Below, piece by piece: positions 1 to 4,701 of a DNA stretch of 5,698 nucleotides. The notes beneath the pieces were generated by a model that was given only the letters and a program-made list of their open reading frames with translations, did not search any database and was not told where the DNA came from. A program made the position numbers and the translations under genes. Every line of letters begins with the position of its first letter. Position 1 is the first letter of the stretch. The stretch covers positions 1-5,698 of the forward strand of contig PWGY01000090.1 of the NCBI GenBank assembly GCA_003554665.1, in the 5' to 3' direction. This DNA is from Bacteroidales bacterium (GTDB taxonomy: Bacteria; Bacteroidota; Bacteroidia; Bacteroidales; UBA7960).

Positions 1-153
1 CACAAACACAACCTTTCCGAAACCTGAACGAATCGCGTCATACACGGAATAATCCATAATGGTTTCACCGGAAGGTCCAATCCGGTCCAGTTGCTTCATT
101 CCTCCGTAACGACTGCCCATTCCGGCAGCCAGAACCAACAATGCAGGGGCCAT
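1..153 (-). CDS. Sugar-phosphate nucleotidyltransferase, N-terminal part (runs off left edge)
   Basis: This is the first 51 codons of a nucleotidyltransferase with a Rossmann-like GT-A fold. Such enzymes transfer a nucleotidyl group to a sugar phosphate or a related phosphorylated alcohol in the cytoplasm. The N-terminus shows the nucleotide-binding signature: a hydrophobic strand (residues 4-8, LLVLA) followed by AAGMGSRYGGMKQL (residues 9-22). In this family the G-x-G-x-R loop binds the NTP phosphates and the later Lys contacts the sugar phosphate. The segment GPSGETIMDYSVYDAI (26-41) matches a subgroup common in Bacteroidota, usually annotated simply as nucleotidyltransferase and about 300 residues long. 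The ATG is at 153-151, with AGGA about 13 bases upstream, so the ribosome-binding site is weak. A promoter candidate lies at 219-251. The substrate cannot be told from this fragment. Class assignment is confident; specificity is unknown. Confidence 0.85.
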   Translation of the reverse strand, partial: MAPALLVLAAGMGSRYGGMKQLDRIGPSGETIMDYSVYDAIRSGFGKVVFV

Positions 154-187
154 TTACGTAAGTTTTTCCTGAATAATCATATGATGA

Positions 188-208
188 AAGCCTTGTCTGG
201 GAAGGCTT
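188..208 (-). terminator. Hairpin after the esterase gene: weak terminator or leader element
   Basis: A perfect 7-bp stem (AAGCCTT / AAGGCTT) encloses a 7-base loop (positions 195-201). It lies 48 bases past the esterase stop and 35 bases before the nucleotidyltransferase ATG. On the minus strand the stem is followed by TCATCATATG and not by a clean run of T, so termination would be inefficient. If the promoter candidate at 219-251 is real, the hairpin would instead fall in the leader of the nucleotidyltransferase mRNA. Confidence 0.35.
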
Positions 209-218
209 AAGTGGTCGG

Positions 219-251
219 CAAAAATACAGAAAAAACTTACAGATGATGCAA
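219..251 (-). promoter_or_regulatory. Bacteroidota-type promoter candidate for the nucleotidyltransferase
   Basis: On the minus strand, TATTTTTG (226-219) matches the Bacteroidota -7 consensus TAnnTTTG exactly. A TTG at 251-249 stands 22 bases upstream, within the 17-23 range reported for the -33 element. It sits just after the esterase stop codon and would give a leader of roughly 60 bases before the ATG at 153. The motif is short and the region is T-rich, so a chance match is possible. Confidence 0.4.
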
Positions 252-255
252 CAGC

Positions 256-873
256 TTATCGGAAAAATAGTTGATTGACCGTCACGATTTCCTCATCGGT
301 GATGGCATGGCCAATTCCCGGATAGATATAAACAGAAGGTTCGGCGTTAAGGTTTTTCAGTAAAGAGCCAGTTTCCCTGACCCTTTCCACCGGGATGTGA
401 AAATCCGGATCACCCGAGCCTATAAAAACCTGCGTTCCCTGAAAATCTCCGCTGTATTTGTTTTTATTAAGGGTACTGCCGATCAAACCACCTGTGAAAG
501 CAAGAATGCCTCCGTATTTTTTTGCGTTTCTCGCGGTATATTCCAGGGTGAGGCAGGCTCCCTGTGAAAACCCGCCAAAATACAGCGAATCCGCTGACAC
601 GCCCTCTTTCCTTGATTCTTCTTCAACATCTGATAAAAGTTGGAGCGCACTGTCAAGCCACGGCTGATTCTTTTCTTCGGGTGCAAGAAAAGAATAAGGA
701 TACCATGTGTTTCTTGTGGCCTGCGGCGCCAGAATGGTAAACCCATCCAGCCAAAGCTTTGCGGCCACCTGAAGCATATCACCGGCACTCCCACCCCTTC
801 CGTGAAGCAGTACAATGGCCTTACCGGTTTCTGCCAGGGACTTATCTCTGGTAATGATATTTTTCCTGTGCAT
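256..873 (-). CDS. MhqD/YpfH-type alpha/beta-hydrolase (phospholipase/carboxylesterase family)
   Basis: This 205-residue cytoplasmic serine hydrolase belongs to the phospholipase/carboxylesterase family (acyl-protein thioesterase-like); the family is usually 200-220 residues. The oxyanion-hole motif is LLHGRGG (22-28). The nucleophile elbow is GFSQG with Ser103. The acidic residue is most likely Asp157 in GDPDFHIP, by alignment to APT1 Asp174, and His189 in GIGH completes the triad. No signal peptide is seen. The ATG at 873-871 overlaps the stop of the upstream dioxygenase gene (TAATG), and AGG at 884-882 gives a weak ribosome-binding site 8 bases upstream, so translation is probably coupled. 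The closest characterised relative by context is B. subtilis MhqD, which is co-regulated with the ring-cleaving dioxygenase MhqO in quinone resistance; its natural substrate is not firmly known. An ester or ring-cleavage product of an aromatic compound is a reasonable guess here. The frame is intact. Confidence 0.88.
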   Translation of the reverse strand: MHRKNIITRDKSLAETGKAIVLLHGRGGSAGDMLQVAAKLWLDGFTILAPQATRNTWYPYSFLAPEEKNQPWLDSALQLLSDVEEESRKEGVSADSLYFGGFSQGACLTLEYTARNAKKYGGILAFTGGLIGSTLNKNKYSGDFQGTQVFIGSGDPDFHIPVERVRETGSLLKNLNAEPSVYIYPGIGHAITDEEIVTVNQLFFR

Positions 874-1589
874 TAGTAATACCTGCTTAAATCCATATCC
901 AATTTGGGTAGCACTTCCTCCAGTTCCTGGCGGCGGTTTTCATACTGAGGAGGCAACATCAGATTTTGTCCCAGTGTATCTGCCGACTCGTCAACCAAAA
1001 AACCGGGATCATCAGTGGCAATCTCAAAAAGAACACCTCCAGGTTCCCGAAAGTACAAAGAACGGAAATACTGCCTGTCTATCACGGGTGTGGATTGAAT
1101 GCCTTCTACCCGTAGTTTCTCCCAAATAAGGTTCTGAGTAAGCTTTCCGGGGGTTCTGAAAGCCACATGGTGAATGCTTCCGTTTCCGTTTTTTCCCCGA
1201 CCTGTAGCCGAGGGCACCAATACATCTACATATTTACCGGGAACGTCTTCTGCAGCAAACCGCATCCGGTCATTCTGCTCAGCAATCAGGCGGTGTTCCA
1301 ATACGTCGGTCAACAGACGTGTTGTTGAAGTGTCATCCCCAACCCACACCTCTGTTCCGAAAAAACCGCGTATGGCATGCTCTGCAGGGATATGCGTACC
1401 GGTAAGACTTTCTCTCTTATCCTGTTCGTTAAATACCAATTCCAGCTTTAAGCCGTCAATGTCTTCAAGGCCAATGATGATTTCCCGGTTGAATCGTTCC
1501 ACTGGTTTATCGAAAGGTATGTCAAGCCTTTTCAGTCGCTTTTCCCAAAAAGCAAGGGATGAAGAAGGTAGTGAAAAGGACAGGGCCAC
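873..1589 (-). CDS. C-terminal fragment of the MhqO-like dioxygenase (possible GTG restart)
   Basis: The frame reopens right after the TAA and runs 238 residues from a GTG at 1589-1587, with VOC modules 2-4, the second-half His pair (140-141 here) and Glu189 in FEIATD. AAGGGG (1608-1603) lies 13 bases before the GTG, longer than ideal for a Shine-Dalgarno, so reinitiation is possible but not well supported. The stop overlaps the esterase ATG (TAATG). If this part is not translated, the coupled esterase may also be poorly expressed. Confidence 0.5.
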   Translation of the reverse strand: MALSFSLPSSSLAFWEKRLKRLDIPFDKPVERFNREIIIGLEDIDGLKLELVFNEQDKRESLTGTHIPAEHAIRGFFGTEVWVGDDTSTTRLLTDVLEHRLIAEQNDRMRFAAEDVPGKYVDVLVPSATGRGKNGNGSIHHVAFRTPGKLTQNLIWEKLRVEGIQSTPVIDRQYFRSLYFREPGGVLFEIATDDPGFLVDESADTLGQNLMLPPQYENRRQELEEVLPKLDMDLSRYY

Positions 1590-1607
1590 GGCCTGCCCGA
1601 TGCCCCT

Positions 1608-1838
1608 TTATCCGGGAGGAAGGCCCCTGTAGGGGAAGAATGTCAGAATTGTTCCGGGACTCCCAATCCGGTTCCCGTAATACAGATGGTACACCCCGGG
1701 GTCGTCAAAGTTCACAGTCTTTTTGATAAGCCGAAGCCCCAGTACTCCGGCGTAAAACTCCACATTTCTTTTGGCATCGTCGGCCAGTACCGTGATGTGG
1801 TGCAATCCCCCAATAAGGTTGTTTTTCAGCGCATCCAT
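1608..1838 (-). CDS. N-terminal fragment of the MhqO-like dioxygenase (ends at in-frame TAA)
   Basis: As read, translation from the ATG at 1838-1836 yields 76 residues and ends at TAA 1610-1608. The fragment holds one VOC (beta-alpha-beta-beta-beta) module, including the LHHIT metal-ligand segment and the conserved VNFDDPG and GTILTFF segments. It lacks three of the four modules, so it should be inactive alone. No strong ribosome-binding site precedes the ATG (GAAAG directly before it). It could only work by pairing with the downstream fragment or through stop readthrough. Confidence 0.55.
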   Translation of the reverse strand: MDALKNNLIGGLHHITVLADDAKRNVEFYAGVLGLRLIKKTVNFDDPGVYHLYYGNRIGSPGTILTFFPYRGLPPG

Positions 1839-1879
1839 CTTTCAAGCGTGATCATTCACAATAAGGAAACAGGCCACAA

Positions 1880-1898
1880 GGAGGAATGTTCAGCCTCC
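1880..1898. repeat. Small inverted repeat in the leader of the dioxygenase operon
   Basis: GGAGG (1880-1884) and CCTCC (1894-1898) form a 5-bp inverted repeat around 9 bases, 42 bases upstream of the dioxygenase ATG. An adjoining TCCG (1896-1899) / CGGA (1908-1911) pair could form an alternative stem. It could be a regulator site or an mRNA hairpin, but the arms are short and chance is a fair explanation. No T-run follows, so it is not a convincing terminator for the DUF4438 gene. Confidence 0.2.
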
Positions 1899-1945
1899 GA
1901 AACAAACCGGACACTTGAAAAATCAACTGATCGTTGCTTCTGAAT

Positions 1946-1974
1946 CAAAATAAACAGCCGGTAAACTATTCAAA
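1946..1974 (-). promoter_or_regulatory. Promoter candidate for the dioxygenase-esterase operon
   Basis: On the minus strand, TTTG (1974-1971) is followed after 18 bases by TATTTTG (1952-1946), one base short of the Bacteroidota -7 consensus TAnnTTTG. It overlaps the last codons of the DUF4438 gene and would give a leader of about 100 bases that includes the inverted repeat at 1880-1898. The match is imperfect. Confidence 0.3.
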
Positions 1975-2970
1975 CAGCAGGTATTTGAGGTTTGCACTGG
2001 AGTCCGTAAATGTTTCTATATTCCCGCTTGTGGAAGTCAGCAAAGTGGTAAAACCCGGTCCATGCCCTGCAATATTGCTGTTGCTATGGGTTATCACACC
2101 AATTGTTATGGCTCCAGTCTTGAATATCCGGCCAAAAGAATGGTCAGCGTCTGTGATGGCAACTATATCACCAAAACGCAAGGCGTCCAGACCGTATTTT
2201 TCGATGACCTTCTCATCAAAAAGCTGAATGTCATAGTCGCCGGTATAAGCCTGATCTGCACCAAGTCCGGAACCCATGATTTTGGCCGGCACCGTCAGGG
2301 CCACCGGTACACGGAGCTTACCTCCGGGGGTAATTCCCATACCTGCCTCAGTCAGTGCTTCAAGGAGCCTTGGGCTCATGCTGAATGCCTTCACATCACC
2401 GGCATTTTTCAGTTCCATGCCCGCCCCGAAAGCATAAACCTGCATCTTATCGCCGGGTGTCATTTTATAAAGCACTTCCTGATCTTTAAAGTCAACCATC
2501 ACATGCTCGGATCCCCCGTGTTTACCAATCACATAGCCGGTTTCTCCTTTGGCATCACCGCTAAGGACCCTAACCTGGTTGCCGATACAGGAAAGCGCAT
2601 TGAAGGCACGGCTCTCCCCGCTGGAACGACTGTTGCTACTGCCGGGATTATAAAGCGTAACCGCGGGTTCCACATGGTCTCCTGCAAGGTTCACAGCTGT
2701 ATCGCCTGTGCGAAATTCATAGGTAATGCTTCCGGTTGCCGGCACCATTCTGATGGACCCGTCTGCGCCAACCCTGTATGGGGTACTTCCCAGCCGTGCT
2801 TCAGCGATCCACCCCACCACCGGCATTTTCACAAGTTGTTCTCGGTTGAATTCAACCGGGGAAAGGGTTTGGGCTTCCACGACGCTTTGAAAGGACGAAA
2901 AGCAGATCAGCATAATGAAGGCAATTGCAAACAACAGCGGTTGCCTGCTTTTTGAAAGGCTAGAATACAT
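1966..2970 (-). CDS. Exported DUF4438 family protein
   Basis: This 334-residue protein has an N-terminal signal peptide: basic SKSRQ (6-10), hydrophobic core near 12-24, and a probable signal peptidase I site after VEA (31-33). It should be periplasmic or secreted. The mature part resembles DUF4438, whose function is not established. Supporting segments are MVPATGSITYEFRTGD (75-90), GDHVEP (97-102), the CIGNQVRVLSGDAKGETGYV stretch (128-147), GKHGGSEHVMVDF (149-161) and GSGLGADQAYTGDYD (233-247). Conserved Asp and His residues (GDHVEP, ITDADHSFGR at 272-281, SNSNIAGHGPG at 296-306) could suit a metal or polar site, but that is inference. The ATG at 2970-2968 is preferred over one at 3039 because it directly precedes the signal peptide; the longer form would add 23 unlikely residues. 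Ribosome-binding site is poor. It starts 99 bases after the mltF-like stop, and its stop is TAG. Confidence 0.78.
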   Translation of the reverse strand: MYSSLSKSRQPLLFAIAFIMLICFSSFQSVVEAQTLSPVEFNREQLVKMPVVGWIAEARLGSTPYRVGADGSIRMVPATGSITYEFRTGDTAVNLAGDHVEPAVTLYNPGSSNSRSSGESRAFNALSCIGNQVRVLSGDAKGETGYVIGKHGGSEHVMVDFKDQEVLYKMTPGDKMQVYAFGAGMELKNAGDVKAFSMSPRLLEALTEAGMGITPGGKLRVPVALTVPAKIMGSGLGADQAYTGDYDIQLFDEKVIEKYGLDALRFGDIVAITDADHSFGRIFKTGAITIGVITHSNSNIAGHGPGFTTLLTSTSGNIETFTDSSANLKYLLFE

Positions 2971-3069
2971 AACAATAAAGATTTTGGTTGAAGGTGTTGA
3001 ACAATATTTGCTGCGAAAGATAGTAAATTCTTCCCACACCGGGACAGAAAAGCAGGCCCTGAAACCTGA

Positions 3070-4533
3070 TCAACGCGTGCTCACCTCAAGGTGAACAAGG
3101 TGCTGATAATGTTCAAAAAGATCCAGGATGGAGTTTACATAGTTCACAGGCTCCAGCCCTGAGGCATATCCAAACCTGACTTCTTCCCTGTTAAAATATT
3201 CAGGGTTGGATTTGTTCAGCATGTGTTCAGCAACATGACCGTGCCAGATATCCGGATCATCTCCTTCGGCTTTGGCTAAACGCCTGGCATCCTGAACATG
3301 ACCGTGCCCTACATTATAGGAAGCAATCACAAACTTCCTGCGTTCGTATTCATCTTCAATATGATCTTTCCAGTAACCCTGAAGCCATTGCAGGAACTTT
3401 ATACCAGCGGCAATATTATCCTCGGGATCCAGCGGATCATCAGCTCCGAATTCACGGGCGGTAGCCGGCATCAACTGCATAAGGCCGACAGCACCGGCCC
3501 AGGAGCGTGCTGATGGATTAAATTGTGATTCCTGGTATATCAATGCCGCAAGCAGCCGCCAGTCCCAACCCAGTTCATCCGCATATTGCTGAAGCAATTC
3601 ATCGTATGGTGAAACTGTTCCTCCTGTAACCGGGAAAAAATCACTGGAATACCTGGAGCGAAATGCCCTGCGGTTCTCGTAATATTTATTGTAGATCACA
3701 TAGTAATCGGTTTGGGTTCGGGCTTTCTCCAGCCATTCATTCACAGTATCAAGCAGTTCAGGTGAAGTCTGCCTCATGGCCCAGGCAGTCTGCTGCGGCA
3801 TGCTGATGGCCGTTTCCACGTCCAGATTCTGGTGGTAGGCCGATTTGATTCCCGCAATATTTTCATCGGCAACCGTAAAATCGATTTCTCCCTCTGCCAC
3901 CGACCTGATCAATTCTTCGGTGGTCACCCCCTTTTCTGCCTCCACAATGTCAATATCTGCTCCAATTTCCTGTGAAAGATTGATAAGACGGTCAAGGTAG
4001 GCTGACCCGCGGCGCACATACACAGTTTTGCCTGAAAGTTCAATGGGGTTCCTGATCAGCTCATTTTCGATCTGATGAAGCATCATCTGCCGCCAGTTTT
4101 CCGGTTTCCGTTGCACCAATACCTGCCGGGTCATATTCAATGGCTCCGAAAAGGCAAGCCTTTCCCTTCGGCCTGAGGTTACAGTCAGACCATATGCAAT
4201 CAGGTCACCTTCTCCCCTGTCAAGCATGTCCATCATTTGTCCGAAATCACGGGCAATCTTAATGCGCACAGGTAATCCGATGTGCTCTCCGAAAAGTTGC
4301 AGGAGTTCATATTCATAACCCATGACTTCGCCCCTGTAAATAAAATAACTCAGGGGGCTGTAACTTGTTATCGCCACAAGTTCGCCCCTTTCCCTGATTT
4401 CAGGCAAATCAGGCAGTCCGGGATCCTTTCCGTTACCAATTCTGAAAAAGTCACAGGACACCATAATAATCAACAAAATTACAATGCCGGTTACCGGGAT
4501 GATATTTCTTCTGGCAAGATGCATGTCAGTCAT
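3070..4533 (-). CDS. mltF: MltF-like lytic murein transglycosylase, lipoprotein
   Basis: This 487-residue envelope protein joins a family-3 solute-binding domain (about 49-282) to a C-terminal SLT lysozyme-like domain (about 307-462), the architecture of E. coli MltF (518 residues). Family members cleave the MurNAc-GlcNAc bond of peptidoglycan, leaving 1,6-anhydroMurNAc. The binding domain shows TSYSPLSYF (56-64), GYEYELLQLFGEHIG (72-86) and GRRERLAFSEPL (121-132). The SLT domain carries catalytic Glu335 in ALIYQESQFNPSA, then GLMQLMPATAREFG and SYNVGHGHV. A signal peptide ends in IMVSC (Cys27), a relaxed lipobox with Met at -3, so lipid anchoring is likely. The ATG at 4533 is chosen: AAGG lies 6 bases upstream and it gives a normal signal length. 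ATG 4587 (505 residues, with AGGTG upstream) and ATG 4524 are alternatives. In E. coli MltF the N-terminal domain modulates activity in response to muropeptides. Confidence 0.88.
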   Translation of the reverse strand: MTDMHLARRNIIPVTGIVILLIIMVSCDFFRIGNGKDPGLPDLPEIRERGELVAITSYSPLSYFIYRGEVMGYEYELLQLFGEHIGLPVRIKIARDFGQMMDMLDRGEGDLIAYGLTVTSGRRERLAFSEPLNMTRQVLVQRKPENWRQMMLHQIENELIRNPIELSGKTVYVRRGSAYLDRLINLSQEIGADIDIVEAEKGVTTEELIRSVAEGEIDFTVADENIAGIKSAYHQNLDVETAISMPQQTAWAMRQTSPELLDTVNEWLEKARTQTDYYVIYNKYYENRRAFRSRYSSDFFPVTGGTVSPYDELLQQYADELGWDWRLLAALIYQESQFNPSARSWAGAVGLMQLMPATAREFGADDPLDPEDNIAAGIKFLQWLQGYWKDHIEDEYERRKFVIASYNVGHGHVQDARRLAKAEGDDPDIWHGHVAEHMLNKSNPEYFNREEVRFGYASGLEPVNYVNSILDLFEHYQHLVHLEVSTR

Positions 4534-4701
4534 TTTATACCTTAAATCTACATATCCTGTGATGAAAAAACAAATTATTGATACCATTTAATCTTTTTCA
4601 CCTCTCGTTTAAGTGAATTAGCCGCCGAATCCTCCGAAATTTTGTTATTATTGCATACGAAACACTGGTTTATCTATCCATCTTTCCTTAATGAATTAAA
4701 C
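4534..4701. promoter_or_regulatory. Divergent intergenic region between mltF-like and amidohydrolase genes
   Basis: This AT-rich gap must hold the promoters of two genes pointing away from each other. On the plus strand a TTG (4651-4653) with TATCTATC (4671-4678), spaced 17 bases, is a weak candidate for the amidohydrolase. On the minus strand CAAATTA (4571-4577, read as TAATTTG) is one base short of a -7 element for mltF; if used, it would rule out the ATG at 4587. A dyad TTAAT-GA-ATTAA (4688-4699) touches the amidohydrolase start. None of these is strong. Confidence 0.3.

Larger units (their letters stand above)
873..1838 (-). pseudogene. mhqO: MhqO-type ring-cleaving dioxygenase interrupted by one in-frame TAA
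   Basis: Read through, this is one 321-codon frame, about the normal length for the family (roughly 310-320). It encodes a VOC-superfamily (glyoxalase fold) ring-cleaving dioxygenase. Codon 77 is TAA (1610-1608), while the reading frame is unbroken on both sides. Family hallmarks are LHHIT (12-16), FYAGVLGLRL (near 28-37), KKTVNFDDPGVYHLYYG (39-55), SPGTILTFFP (near 60-69), then, past the stop, RGIGQA (78-83), IHHVAFRTPG (222-231), DRQYFRSLYFREPGG (254-268) and FEIATDDPGF (271-280). Likely metal ligands are His14 or His13, His223 or His224, and Glu272. Relatives usually have a basic or polar residue where the stop is (G-R-R-G-T-G-Q versus G-stop-R-G-I-G-Q here), so AAA or CAA to TAA is a simple origin. 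Relatives include MhqO of the B. subtilis methylhydroquinone response. It may be a true pseudogene, a sequence error, or a split gene. Confidence 0.75.

Noticed and set aside
483..815. Overlapping frames within the esterase (minus 483-815, plus 458-667 and 640-876)
   Set aside because: The esterase frame carries the full catalytic triad; the alternatives show no family features.
815..1129. Plus-strand frame across the esterase-dioxygenase junction
   Set aside because: It is antisense to two recognised coding regions that overlap by one base and has no recognisable content.
1608..1610. Alternative genetic code or recoded stop as explanation of the internal TAA
   Set aside because: TAA ends the esterase gene at the expected family length, so reassignment of TAA is not supported; no recoding element is recognisable next to it.
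1174..1632. 152-residue plus-strand open frame over the dioxygenase
   Set aside because: Its sequence is low-complexity (Ser, Arg, Pro rich) and antisense to conserved VOC-domain codons, so it is not a credible gene.
2062..2955. 297-residue plus-strand open frame antisense to the DUF4438 gene
   Set aside because: It is long but resembles no family I recognise, is rich in Cys and His in a way typical of antisense frames, and covers almost exactly a minus-strand gene with recognisable domain and signal peptide.
3015..3022. TATCTTTC on the minus strand as a -7 element for the DUF4438 gene
   Set aside because: It differs from TAnnTTTG at the last base and no TTG stands at the right distance upstream. 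Position is suitable, but support is insufficient.
3046..3069. Possible terminator after the MltF-like gene (CAGG, loop, CCTG, then CTTTTCT on the minus strand)
   Set aside because: The stem is only 4 bp and the T-tract is broken, too weak to call.
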